A stretch of DNA of 64,000 nt from Bubalus kerabau (GCF_029407905.1 NC_073641.1:18335001-18399000); one strand, 5' to 3'. Numbered from the stretch's first letter, positions 1 to 10,947 are shown. Numbers and translations: made by a program. The notes: a model not told the origin generated them from the letters alone.

Positions 1-215
1 ATGGTATGGACCTAGCAGAAGATATTAAGAAGACGTGGCAAGGATACACAGAAGAACTGTACAAAAAAGATCTTCATGACCAGATAATCACAATGGTGTG
101 ATCACTGACCTAGAGCCAGACATCCTGGAATGTGAAGTCAAGTGGGCCTTAGAAAGCATCACTACGAACAAAGCTAGTGGAGGTGATAGAACTCCAGTTG
201 AGCTATTTCAAATCT
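1..215 (+). mobile_element. BovB LINE fragment (connection region before the RT domain)
   Basis: Nearly identical to 52399-52614 of the longer BovB copy in this window. It encodes the stretch just before the reverse-transcriptase core, but small indels break the frame, for example the damaged 'cagataatcacaatggtg' near position 90. The match stops at about 215 and resumes about 145 consensus bases later at 1643, in the same orientation. The element runs off the left edge of the window. Confidence 0.9.
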
Positions 216-1642
216 CTAGCTTTATACTACCTATCAAAAAATATCTCTAAGATAATCAATAAGCTCTCCAAATAGACAAATATTAGCTAAAAAGGAAAGT
301 GAAAGACAAGTAATAGGAACATTCTCAAAGTAAGCGAAGCTATTCTCTGGATTCTTTCTTTAATATTATATTTTACATGTTGATGTACATCCAATATATG
401 CAAGATCTCGCTTACGATGAAATTATTCTGGCACCTCCATCTACACTTTCCAATTTAGTGAACCGACCATTTTTTCAAAGAATATCTCTGAAATGTGCCT
501 CATGAAGAAACATTTCTAAGGAAATGCTGCATAATTTAGACTCACCTTTTTTCTGTTAATAGAGCTGATTTAAGGTATCTCCAGAGCAAGATGCAATTTT
601 GTGAAACATTAGGAAAATAAGAAATAGCTCAGTGTTTCAGAATATGAAGCAAAGGGCTTCATTTTACTACATCTTGGGCTCTGAACTCAACAGACCTATC
701 TGATTGTCTCTGAATGCAACATTGCAGCCCCTAGAGATATACATTATTTATAACTTCTACAGAAATTCTACAAAGCTAATGCACAGTACTCTTCCAAACC
801 AAATAAATAATATCCTAATTTTTGTTATTCTACTGGTTTCTGGGACTTCTGTTCAGTCAAAAAAAAAAAATAGCTTACATTTCTATAAATAATACTGGCA
901 ACTTTTCAAAACATTAGCAAACATTAGCAAGTTTTATGTTGACCTGGACTCTCTGACTGCTTCTGTATTTTCTTTCTCCTTCCACCCTCTAAATACAGAT
1001 ATTGCCTCAGGTTTAATCTATGATCCCTTCCTTTTTGTATGTACAAAAAGGCTTTTCTTATAACCACGACGATATCCATTGCCTCAAATAACAACTGTAC
1101 TCAAAATTCTCTCCTACGCTTGACTTAAAAAAAAATTAAATAAGTAGAAATTACTCAACATATCTTTAACACAATACTAGCAATACAGTCAATAGGAAAC
1201 AATAGTGGTGTTTCCCCATTAAAGTAAAAAAAAAAAAGGTAAAGACAGTAAATAATTCCATTGTTAAATTTTTACATTATTTTAGAGGAAATAGACAATA
1301 TAATTAGGCAAGACAAAGAAATGAGAAGTATAAACATTGTAAGGAGGAGATAAAATTATCTCTTATTCAGCTGATTGAATTAGCAGGGTCATCATGTCTC
1401 AAAACCTCAGGGACCACCCTTTCCATTATATTCCAGTCATGCTGGACTGTGAACTGTCATGGCTGTATACCTTAAAAATCAATAGATTTTACTGATAAAC
1501 TATTATAAACAATAAGAGAATTTAGTAAAGTGATTTGGCAAGACCAAATTTAAAATAGCAATTTAAAAATACTAAAATACCTAATAAAAACTCAACATTA
1601 AAAGTGCAATATGAGACTTCACAACTGCACAATTATGAAATT
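216..1642. other. Unclassified AT-rich DNA between two BovB pieces
   Basis: About 1.43 kb with no repeat family I recognise and no convincing coding frame. Short adenine runs occur near 859, 1130 and 1230. The flanking BovB pieces are collinear, so this is either inserted DNA that replaced about 145 bases of BovB, or host DNA between two independent insertions. No target duplication or terminal repeat was found. Confidence 0.5.
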
Positions 1643-2420
1643 GCACAATTGCACTCATCTCACACATTAGCAAAGTAATGCTCAAAATTCTACAAGCCAG
1701 GCTTCAGCAGTATGTGAACCATGAGCTTCCAGATGTTCACAGTGGTTTTAGAAAAGGCAGAGGAACCAGAGATCAAATTGCCAATATCTGCTGAATCATC
1801 AAAAAAGCAAGAGAGTTTTAGAAAAACATCTACTTCTGCTTTATTGACTATGCCAAAGCTTTTGACCGTGTAGATCACAACAAACTGTGGAAAATTCTGA
1901 AAGAGATGGGAATACCAGACCACCTGACCTGCCTCTTGAGAAATCTGTATGCAGGTCAAGAAACAACAGTTAGAATTGGACATGGAATAACAGACTTGTT
2001 CCAAATCAGAAAAAGAGTACGTCAAAGCTGTATATTGTCACCTGCTTATTTAACTTATATGCAGATTACATCATGTGAAATGCCAGGCTGGATGAAACAC
2101 AAGCTGGAATCAAGATTTCTGGGGAAAATGTCAATAACCTCAGATATTCAGGTGACACCACCCTTATGGCAGAAAGCAAAGAACTAAAGAGCCTCTTGAT
2201 GAAAGTGAAAGAGGAGGGTGAAAAAGTTGGCTTAAAACTCAACATTCAGGAAACTAAGATCATGGCATCCAGTTCCATCACTTCATGGCAAATAGATGGG
2301 GAAACAGTGAGAGACTTTACTTTGGGGGCTTCAAAATCATTGCAAATGGTGAGTGCAGTCATGAAATTAAAAGACACCTGCTCCTTGGAAGAAAAGCTGT
2401 GACCAACCTAGACCAACATT
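1643..2420 (+). mobile_element. BovB LINE, RT-domain part, broken
   Basis: Parallels 52763-53530 of the BovB copy downstream. Short frames carry RT family features: 'DYAKAFD' near 1850 and 'IPDHLTCLLRNLYAG' near 1915. The YADD-type active-site region is decayed (2140-2165) and several stops and frameshifts interrupt the frame, so no active enzyme is encoded. The element is cut at 2420 by an L1-BT insertion and continues at 2608. Confidence 0.93.
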
Positions 2421-2607
2421 AAAAAGCTGGATGCTTGGGGCTGGTGCACTGGGACGACACAGAGGGATGGAATGGGGAGGGAGGAGGGAGGAGGGTTCAG
2501 GATGGGGAACACATGTATACCTGTGGCGGATTCATTTTGATATTTGGCAAAACTAATACAGTTATGTAAAGTTTAAAAATAAAATAAAATTAAAAAAAAA
2601 AAAAAGC
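2421..2607 (+). mobile_element. L1-BT 3' end inserted into BovB, with target duplication
   Basis: Positions 2428-2600 match the last ~170 bases of the ruminant L1 3'UTR (compare 21098-21270), including the 'tttggcaaaactaataca' block and a terminal adenine run. The target 'aaaaagc' occurs at 2421-2427 and again at 2601-2607. The site reads TT/AAAA, the preferred L1 endonuclease nick. BovB homology resumes directly after the second copy. This is a severely 5'-truncated insertion, younger than its host BovB. Confidence 0.92.
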
Positions 2608-3091
2608 AGAGACATTACTTTGCTAACAAAGGTCCATCTAGTCAAAGCTATGGTTTTTTCAGTAGTCATGTATGGATGTGAGAGTTGGACTATAAAGAAA
2701 GCTGAGTGGCAAAAAATTGATGCTTTTGAACTGTGGTGTTGCAGAAGACTCTTGAGAGTCCCTTGGACTGCAAAGGAGATCCAACCAGTCATTCCTAATG
2801 AAAACAAGTCCTGAATATTCATTGGAAGGACTGATGCTGAAGCTGAAGCTCCAAAACTTTGGCCACCTAATGCGAAGAACTGACTCATTTGAAAAGACCT
2901 TGATGCTGGGAAAGATTGAAGGTAGGAAGAGAAGGGGATAATAGGGGAGATGGTTTGATGGCATCACCGACTCAATGGACCTGAGTTTGAGTAAGCTCCA
3001 GGAGATGGCTATGGACAGGGAAGCCTGGCGTGCTGCAGTCCATGGGGTTGCAAAAGAGTTGGACATGACTGAGCGACTGAACTCAACTGAT
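2608..3091 (+). mobile_element. BovB LINE, C-terminal end and 3' terminus
   Basis: Continuation of the BovB copy after the L1-BT insert. It holds the conserved RTE C-terminal segment ('VMYGCESWTIKKAE', 'LWCCRRLLRVPW', '...LEKTLMLGKIEGRK') in broken frames. It ends with the BovB/Bov-A 3' terminus 'gactgagcgactgaactcaactga' type sequence. The insertion lies at the edge of an older L1 whose 5' region follows. Confidence 0.92.
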
Positions 3092-3104
3092 GAGACTTCT
3101 GGTT

Positions 3105-4300
3105 TCTGGTCCAGCATGTAAGGAGCTTAGAAATTGTCATTCTGCCATAACAAATAAAAAGCAGAACAAACTAAAAAATATTGACAACTCTTCTCAAATC
3201 TGTCATAGAACTGATGTCATAGAGCAAACCACTTTTCCAAAAATTGGGGAGACAAACAGGAGGTTATAGAGACTCACAACTTAGCAAAAACCTCCCTGGG
3301 AATGAGTATTACAGTAGGAAAACCTAAACTATAACTGCCAAATTGCTGGAGACTCAGTGTGGAAAAAAGCCTGAGATTTAAAACTCAAGGTGATACAGTC
3401 ATTTGCAAGACCTCATACTTTTGTGGGTTTTACCTCCAAAATCCCTAACAGGTTCACAGCGAAAATCAGAGAAAAGAGGCCCTCAGAGCTTCTAGCCAGA
3501 TAAGGGTGGAAATAAACATTTTGAAATATACAAAAGCATTCTGTTCTTCATAGAAAAATCTGACTTCAAGAAAAACTTTTTTACTTATTTCATCAAAGCC
3601 TAACTGATCTGGGAGAAGAGAAATACCCAACTCTAGTCTACTCTAGCCATCCTGTTCACCTAAGATGTAAGGGGAGCAGGGGACAGGAATCTGAGAAGCA
3701 CCAGTGAAGTTCACAGTCCAGGGTCATTAGCTCACTAAAAGACTGAGACCTAATCACAAGACTATAGAATGCTTCTCCACCCCCATACCTTACTACAACA
3801 CCACTAAAGGCATATTTGAAGCAATTCCTTTTACCCAGTAAATTGACACTCAACAAAAATTAAAGAGCAAACTAAAAAATAAAAAATACAGTTTGAAACC
3901 ATAGTGAAAGCATAGACTAAGGTATGGCAGGAATGTTGGAGTTATCAGATTCAGAAGATAAAACAACTATGATTAATATGCCAAGGGACCTAAGGAAACA
4001 AATAGACAATATGGAAGAATAGGTGGGTAATGTAGGGAGAGAGATGGAAATTCTAAGAAAGAATCAAATAGAAATGCTAGAGATAAAAAATACTGTAATA
4101 GAAATGAGGAACACTTTTGATGGGCACATTAGCAGATGAGACATGGCAGAGGAAAAAACTCTCTGACAAGAATGTCAGTAGAAAATTGCAAAATTGAAAA
4201 GCAAAGAGGAAAAATATGGATAAAAGCAGCAGAGAATATTCAGTAACTATGTGACAACTATAAGAAGTATAAAATAATATAGATATAAAATACAAATAGA
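3105..4300 (+). mobile_element. Old mammalian L1, 5'UTR and start of ORF1
   Basis: Matches from memory the L1M-type 5' region: the 'gcaagacctcatacttttgtgggtttt' block, 'aaattgacactcaac', then the ORF1 coiled-coil part from about 3990 (aattctaagaaagaatcaaa...) to about 4190. Many stops; no usable ORF1. It presumably belongs to the same element as the ORF2 piece from 4345, with most of ORF1 and the endonuclease part of ORF2 missing. Confidence 0.8.
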
Positions 4301-4344
4301 TATAATATAGATATAAAATACATTTTGTATGGGAATACAAAATG

Positions 4345-6154
4345 GAGAAGAGACAGAACGGATGCAGAAATTCTCAACAAAATATTAGCAAACTAAATTC
4401 AACAATACACAAAATGGATTATGCACCATGATCAAGTAGAATTTATTCCAGGGACACAAAGATGGTTCAATATTTGCAAATCAATCAATGTGTTATACCA
4501 TATTAACAAAATGAAGAAAATATCACATGATCATCTCAACAGAGGCAGAAAAAGCATTTGACGAAATTCAACATCCGTTTATGATTTTAAAAAAGACTTT
4601 TGAAGTTGGTATAGTAAAAATATACCTCAACATAATAAAAGCCACTTATAACAAGCCCACAGTTAACATCATACACAATGGTGAAAACCTGAAAGTTTTT
4701 CCTCAAGTCAGGAATGAGACAAGGATGCCCACACTCATAATTTCTATTTAACATAGTATCAGAAGTCCTAGCCAAAGGAATGAGACAAGAAAAAAAAAAT
4801 AAAAGACATTCAAATTGGAAGAAAAGAAGTAAAACTGTCACTATTTGCTGACAATTGACACTGTACACAGAAAACCCTAAGGACTCAGAAAACAAAACAA
4901 AAAAAAGAAAACAACACAACTATTAGAACCAATAAATGAATTGAACACAATATCAGGATACAAGATTAATATACATAAAACTTGCTTTTCTATACACTAA
5001 TAATAAACTATCAGAAAAATAAAGAAGAAAATGATCCTGCTTAGAACTGCATCAAAAAGAATAAAATACCTAGGAATAAACTTCACCAAGTTTATTTCAA
5101 CTCTGAAAACTATGAACAATGATAACGGAAAATGAAGATGAAGAAGATAAAGGAAAGATATTCTGTACTCATGGATTGGAAGATAATTGTTGGAATGTCC
5201 ATAGTATCCAAAGTAATCTACAGTTTTAATGCAATCTCTATCAAAATACCTATGATGATTTTCACAGAGCTAGAACAAATAATCCTAAAATTCATGTCAA
5301 ACCAACCTTGAAAAAAGAACAAAGCTGAGATATCACACTCCATGACATCAAAACATACTACAAAGCAACAGTAATCAAAATAGCATGGTACTGGCCCAAA
5401 AATAGACACATAGATCAATGGAACAGAATTGAGAGCCCAAGAAAAACCCCACACACTTATGGCCAATTAAACTATGACAAATGAGGCAAGAATATACAAC
5501 AGAGAAAAGACAGTCTCTTTAATAAATGGTGCTGGAACTACTGGACAGCAACATGTAAAAGCAAGAAATTAGAACATTCCCTCACACCATATACAGAAAT
5601 AAAATTGACCTGATTAAAGACCTAGAGATAAGAGCAGAAATCATAAAATTCCTGGATTAAAACATAGGCAGAACAATCTTAAGTTGTGGAAATATTTTTT
5701 TTTAATCTGTCTCCTCAGGTAAAAGAAACAAAAGCAAAAATAAGTAAATCAGGTTTACCTAAACTTAAAAGTTTTTGCATAGCAAAGGAAATCATTGGCA
5801 AAACTAAAAGACAACCTACTTAATGGAAGAAAATCGTAGCAAGTCATGATGGATAAGAGGTTAATATTCAAAATATATAAATACTTCATATAATTCAATA
5901 TCAAAAGCTCAAACAACCCAATCAAAAAAATATGCAGAAGACTTGAATATACATTTCTCCAAAAGATACACATCTTTCCAAAGAAGATATACAGATGACC
6001 AACAGGCACATGAAAAGATGTTAAACACTGCTAACCATTAGAACAATGCAAATGAAAAATCACAATGAAGTGCCAGCTCACACCTATCAAAACTGTCATC
6101 CCCAAAAGTCTATAAATAGCAAATGCTGGCAAAGATACAAAGAAAAAGAACCTA
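4345..6154 (+). mobile_element. Old mammalian L1 ORF2 remnant (RT to C-terminal region)
   Basis: Reads as L1 ORF2 from 'DAEILNKILAN'-type sequence through the RT core: a 74-residue frame at 4527-4751 keeps 'STEAEKAFDEIQHPF'. Later come the 'LFNKWCWNYW'-type block (near 5520) and the adenine-rich C-terminal region near 6100. Frequent stops and frameshifts; inactive. Divergence from the L1-BT at 17238-21271 is clearly greater than between BovB copies, so it is an older family (L1M group). Confidence 0.88.
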
Positions 6155-6189
6155 AAAAAAAAAAAAGAAAGAAAAAGAAAAAGAACCTA
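6139..6189 (+). repeat. Adenine-rich microinsertion flanked by 16-base direct repeats
   Basis: The 16-mer 'aaagaaaaagaaccta' occurs at 6139-6154 and 6174-6189, separated by 19 mostly-A bases. The left copy continues L1 homology. The arrangement looks like a target duplication around a poly(A) tail with no element body. Strand slippage in an A-rich tract is the alternative, and the site is not a clean TT/AAAA. Confidence 0.55.
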
Positions 6190-6424
6190 GTAATCAGGAT
6201 TAGTTTGTTATAATAAGGTACTAGCATTACCCATGAAGCAGTATAGTATTATTTGAAAGTGGGCTAAGTTTAGTGTAAATATACATTGCAAATTCTAGGG
6301 CAACCACCCAAAGAAAGTGTGCTAAGAGAAAAATAAAATTATATAAAAAGTTCATTTCAAACCACAAAATGTTAGTAAAGAGTGGTATACAAAAATAAGA
6401 GAAACACAAAAAGTAGACCAACCC
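6190..6424. other. Unresolved repeat-like sequence between two L1 pieces
   Basis: Not part of L1 ORF2 as I know it. The text 'gaaagtgggctaagtttagtgtaaat' resembles an old interspersed element that I cannot name. No coding capacity is apparent. Confidence 0.4.
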
Positions 6425-6691
6425 TCAACAAAATAAAGGTCATATGTAGCAAGCATACAGCTGAAACAAGTGTACAGCTAACATCTACTCAATGGTGAAA
6501 AGCCAAAAGTTGTTTCTCTAAGATCAGGAATAAGAGAAGGATGCCTACGCTTGCCACTTTTATCACCATAGTATTTTATTCATTGTAGTATTGGAAGTCC
6601 TAGCCAGAGCAATCAGGCAAGGCAAAAAAAAAAAAAAAAAAAAAAACCTAAAACCACTATTCACACATGATTTGATACTATATATAGAAAA
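6425..6691 (+). mobile_element. Second old L1 ORF2 piece (RT core, upstream half)
   Basis: Carries the RT-core block corresponding to 'LRSGIREGCLRLPLLSP' with stops, followed by an internal run of 23 adenines (6626-6648). The FADD active-site region (around 6660-6685) is decayed. Homology stops at 'ctatatatagaaaa' (6691), where an L1-BT is inserted, and resumes at 7217 with the next expected L1 bases. Confidence 0.85.
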
Positions 6692-7080
6692 ACACCAATA
6701 CAGTATATTAACACATATATATGGAATTTAGAAAGATGGTAATAATAACCCTGTGTATGAGACAGCAAAAGAGACACTGATGTATAGATCAGTCTTATGG
6801 ACTCTGTGGGAGGGGGAGAGGGTGGGGAGATTTGGGAGAATGGCATTGAAACATGTAAAATATCATGTATGAAACTAGTCGCCAGTCCAGGTTCGATGCA
6901 CGATACTGGATGCTTGGGGCTGGTGCACTGGGACGACCCAGAGGGATGGTATGGGGAGGGAGGAGGGAGGAGGGTTCAGGATGGGGAACACAGGTATACC
7001 TGTGGCGGATTCATTTCAATGTTTGGCAAAACTAATACAATATTGTAAAGTTTAAAAATAAAATAAAATTAAAAAAAAAA
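6686..7080 (+). mobile_element. L1-BT 3' end inserted into old L1
   Basis: Matches 20880-21271 of the longer L1-BT: the end of ORF2, the whole 3'UTR and an adenine tail (7071-7080). The 6-base target 'agaaaa' is at 6686-6691. Its second copy is not at the end of this tail but at 7217-7222, beyond extra sequence. That suggests the inserted unit includes 7081-7216. Confidence 0.9.
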
Positions 7081-7216
7081 AGATTTAAACAAACAAACAA
7101 AAAAAAACTCTCAGAAGGATCCTAGCCCACCAACACCTTGGTCTTGGCTTTCTGGCCTCCAGAACTATGAAGCAGTAAATTTCTGTTGTTTAAGCCTCAA
7201 AAAAAAAGAAAAGAAA
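7081..7216 (+). mobile_element. Probable L1-BT 3'-transduced flank with MaLR-type LTR end
   Basis: Non-L1 sequence after the first L1-BT adenine tail. Positions 7115-7198 resemble the 3' part of a mammalian MaLR LTR ('tttctggcctccagaactatga', then 'taaatttctgttgtttaagc'). An AGTAAA poly(A)-signal variant lies at 7174-7179, and a second A-rich tail starts 20 bases later (7199-7216), followed by the second target copy. This layout is what read-through past the L1 signal to an LTR signal would leave. A separate insertion into the L1 tail is possible. Confidence 0.65.
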
Positions 7217-8250
7217 AGAAAATTCTGAAGACTCCACAAAAAACTCTTAAAACTAATCAATAAATTCAATAAAATTTCAGAATACAAAATCAACATGCAA
7301 AAATCACTTGTGTTCCTATACACTAAAAATAAACTATCAGAAAGAGTAATTAAGAAAGAATTCCTGTTGACAATTGCATCAAGAAGGATAAAATACCTAG
7401 GAATAAATCTAACCAAGGAGGTAAAAGACTTGTAACCTTAAAACTCTAGGAAAATGATAAAAGAAATTAAAGAGACTGATAAATAACAATATATTGCATG
7501 CTCATGAAGTAGAAGAACTGATATTGTTCAAATATCCCTACCACCTAAAGCCATCTAACTAATTCAATGAAAACCCTATCAAAATTCCAATAGCATTTTC
7601 AACAAGAATAGAACAAATGATTCTAAAATATGAATGAAATCACAGAAGACCCAGGATAGCTAAAGGAATCTTGAGAAAGTATAAGCACTGAAGGCATAAT
7701 GCTTCCTGATTTCAAGCTATATTACAAAGCTATAGTAATCAAAACAGTATGAAATTGGCATTAAAAACAGATACATTGATCCATGGAATAGGATAGAAAC
7801 CCCAGAAATAAAACCATGCATATATGGTCAATTAATTTATGTAAAAGGATCCAAGAATATGCAATGGATAAAATTTAGTCTCTTCAACAAATGGTATTGG
7901 AAAACCTGAACAGCCACATGCAAATGAATATACCTCAAACAATAAACTTACACTATATACAAAAATCAACTCATAGTTGGTTAAAGACGAACATAAGGCC
8001 TGAAACCATACAACTCAAAGAAAACACAGGCAGTAAAATCTTTGACATTGGTGTTAACAGTTTTTTTTTCAATCTGACACCAAAAGTAAAGAGAAAAAAG
8101 CAAAAGTAAACAAGAAGGACTATGTAAAGCTATAATGTCTTTACACAACAAAGAAAACCATTAACAAAATGAAAAGCAACTTATTAAATGGCAGGTTACC
8201 AAAATATTTTCAAATTATACATCTGATAAGAGGTTAATATTAAAGCATAC
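7217..8250 (+). mobile_element. Second old L1 ORF2 piece, continued
   Basis: Resumes L1 exactly where 6691 left off ('attctgaagactccaca...'). It runs through 'INMQKSLVFLYTKNKLSER'-type sequence, the 'SLFNKWYWKT' block (7880s) and on to 'gataagaggttaatatt' (8225-8245). Stops and frameshifts throughout; inactive. Interrupted at about 8250 by a SINE plus an antisense L1 and resumed at 8921. Confidence 0.87.
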
Positions 8251-8261
8251 CTTGTTTATGA

Positions 8262-8390
8262 AAGCGAGTTAGCCACTCAGTCATGTCTGACTCTTTGCAA
8301 CCCCATGGACTGTAGCCTGCCAGGCTCCTCTGTCCATGGAATTCTCCAGGCAAGAATACTGGAGTGGATTGCTACTTTCTCCATTCAGCC
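8262..8390 (-). mobile_element. Bov-A SINE monomer
   Basis: Reverse complement of the Bov-A unit: 'actcagtcatgtctgactctttgcaacccc' at the left, 'ggcaagaatactggagtgg' near 8350. Non-autonomous; its sequence is shared with the BovB 3' region. It abuts the antisense L1 at 8393, so it probably inserted at or near that element's end. No target duplication found. Confidence 0.88.
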
Positions 8391-8392
8391 CA

Positions 8393-8920
8393 CTCACTCC
8401 CTCCCTCCCCCACCGTGTGCACAAGTTCATTCTCTACATCTGCAACTCCATTCCTTCCCTGCAAATAAGTTCATCAATACCATTTTTCTAGATTTCATAT
8501 ATATACATAAATATATTTCTTTTTCTCTTTCTGACTTACTTCACTCTGTATAACAGGTTCTAGGGTCATCCATCTCATTAGAACTGACTCAAATTCATTC
8601 TTTTTTATGGCTGAATAATATTTCATTGTATATATGTACCACATCTTCTTTATCCATTTATCTGTTGATGGAAATCTGGGTTGCTTCCATGTCCTAACTA
8701 TTGCAAATAGTGCTGCAATTAACACTGGGGTACATGTGTCTCTTAGAATTGTGGTTTTCTCAGGGTATATGCCCAGTAGTGGGGATGCTGAGTCATATGG
8801 TAGATCTATTTCTAGTTTTTTAAGGAATCTCCTTATTTTTCTCCATAACAGCTATATTGGTTTACATTCCCACCAACAGTATAGGAGTGTTCCCTCTTCT
8901 CCACATCCTCTTCAGCATTT
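8393..8920 (-). mobile_element. Ruminant-type L1 3' end, antisense
   Basis: On the minus strand this gives the L1 ORF2 C-terminus in a 76-residue frame (8495-8725) containing 'ARTWKQP'-like and 'FESVLMRWM' blocks, the latter shared with the L1-BT at 17238-21271. Left of 8495 is 3'UTR ('ttccctgcaaataagttcat'), also seen antisense at 59600. It starts at consensus 'aaatgctgaagagg', truncated at its 5' end. Confidence 0.85.
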
Positions 8921-9318
8921 TATCCAGAATATATAAGAAGCTCATACAGCTCAATTTTAGGGAAACAAACAACCCAATAAAAAAAATGGGCAGAAGACCT
9001 AATCAGACATTTTTCCAGACATACAGATGGCCAATAAACACATGAAAAGGTGCTCAACGTCATTAAATATTTGAGAAATGCAAATTAAAACTGTAATGAA
9101 ATATCACTTCATACCGGTCAGAATGACCATCATCAAAAAATCTACAAAATAAGAGTAGATCTTAAATGTTCTTATTACACAAAAGAAATTATAATTATGT
9201 GACATATTAGAGGTAACATAGCTAACAATCTGGTAGCAGTCATTTTGCAATATATGAGTGTATGATATCAACATGTACATCCTAAACTTATATGACATTA
9301 TATGTTAATAAAACTAGG
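8921..9318 (+). mobile_element. Second old L1, ORF2 C-terminal part and 3'UTR end
   Basis: Positions 8921-9150 continue the sense L1 from 8250 ('KLIQLNFRETNNPIKKMGR' in a 62-residue frame). From 9152 the sequence jumps to an old L1 3'UTR terminus ('agtagatcttaaatgttctt ... ataaaactagg'). The piece between, encoding the last ORF2 part, is absent in sense orientation. Confidence 0.75.
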
Positions 9319-10696
9319 GTAGAATTGAGGCTCTCAGAATATGTAGCCTGTAGAAAACATATACAATCTTTTCTCTGTTTGCTTTACTCAATTGTTATAC
9401 ACATAATAAAAGTTTATATCAAATGTTCAAGTCTCTCATATTTCAATGCCTTTCAAGAATAATAATAATGCTTTGAAATAATAATAATATTACTTCAAGA
9501 ACAATAGCATAGGGTACAGTATAACCTTAATAAGTACATACTTTGATGTTTATTAGATATTCTGATTTTGTATTTACAATAGGGGTAAAATTGCTTAAGA
9601 GCAAATACATAAGAGCGTGTCTAGAAAATCAATGTTTCCAAAAAAAAGTATTAAAATTATGTCTTCTTTATCAGATAGAATAAATACCATTACCTAGTTA
9701 TCTGCTGCTGAAGAGATAGATGGCTTTATTTAGTCTGTCTACACAGTTCAAAAAGAGAGAGCCCAGTAGCTGTCATTTTTCTAATATTATGTGTGAAATA
9801 CAAGAACTACTGCCAAAGGGGATTACTCCAGGGAGAGAGAAAGATCAAATGGTTAATGAAAATTGATTTCATAAGATAATACCTTTCATAGATACAGTGC
9901 TAGCTTCTGAGTTATTTAACATCCTATTGAAATCACAAGTATTTCCATGACAGGAGAGGGAAAGAGAGAGAGAGAGAAATTTTATATCAAAAAGTACCAC
10001 TAAAAAAAAAAAAAAGTACCACTAAATTATGAGACCTTTCAGGATTTGAAATGTACCTTATGTTTTTACATCAGATAAATGAACTTATTTTTAATCTGGT
10101 AAACTAGTATATATTTTTTTATATATACCAATTCTGGTGAGCTAACATATACATATATTCAGTCTGTAGGTGACATGTCACATCTTTTTCTCAATAGATT
10201 AGTTGTACTTTAAGAACACTTCCAGTTGAACAGTTTAGTCTATTTGTTTTATCTTTATGTGTCTTTAGTAGCTTGGGTTCATATATGTAATAGCTTTCCT
10301 CATTACGGGTGGCTGGAGGTTACTGACAAAAAGATTTTGAAAACTTAATACACTCTATTTAAAGTTGGAAAAGGGTAGTTCTTAGGGATGACTGATTTGG
10401 ACTATATTAAAATGCAAAGAGAGAAGAAATAATTTTTTTTTTCCCAGAATAAGGTGATTTCATTAGGCTGCTTGTAAATAGAAATACTTTCCTGGAGACT
10501 CTCAACATTAATTAGACTAATTTTTCTGGGTGATGATCCTTCAGACTTGAGTGGGAAAGAAATGTCAAATGGCTATTTTCTCATTTTTATAAGATTCTTT
10601 TCCCACATGTTACTATTAATGAAATCAGAATGTGATTTGTAGTGAGAGGCAAATTTAATTGAATGTTTCATTCATGATTCCCCTTCTCCTTCAAAA
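9319..10696. other. Unclassified AT-rich DNA
   Basis: No gene or named repeat seen. Small simple-sequence tracts: 'aataataataat' near 9462-9490 and a (GA)n run at 9958-9976. A tail-like microinsertion at 9989-10024 is listed separately. Confidence 0.6.
9989..10024 (+). repeat. Adenine tract flanked by a 14-base direct repeat
   Basis: 'aaaaagtaccacta' is present at 9989-10002 and 10011-10024 with only adenines (10003-10010) between. The shape is target duplication plus bare poly(A). The preceding bases give TC/AAAA, close to the L1 nick preference. A plain tandem duplication through an A run is the alternative. Confidence 0.55.
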
Positions 10697-10882
10697 AGCT
10701 GTTGCTCAGTCACTAAGTGGTGTCTGACTCTTTGTGACCCCATGGACTGCAGCACACCAGTCTCCTCTGTCCTCCTCTATCTCCCAGAGTTTGCTCAAAT
10801 TCATGTCCATTGAGTCGGTGATGCTATCTAACCATCTCCTTTGCTTCCACCTTCTATTTTGGCCTTCAGTCTTTCCCTTCTA
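10697..10882 (-). mobile_element. BovB LINE 3' end
   Basis: Reverse complement of the BovB 3' terminal ~185 bases: 'gctcagtcactaagtggtgtctgac', then 'gagtcggtgatgctatctaaccatct'. Short 5'-truncated copy of the class whose tail is AACA-like rather than ACTGA-like. Confidence 0.9.
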
Positions 10883-10947
10883 AAAGAGCAACTACCAATT
10901 TGATGATGCACCTTATAATGCACACTGACTTAAAACCCCAGAAACAT

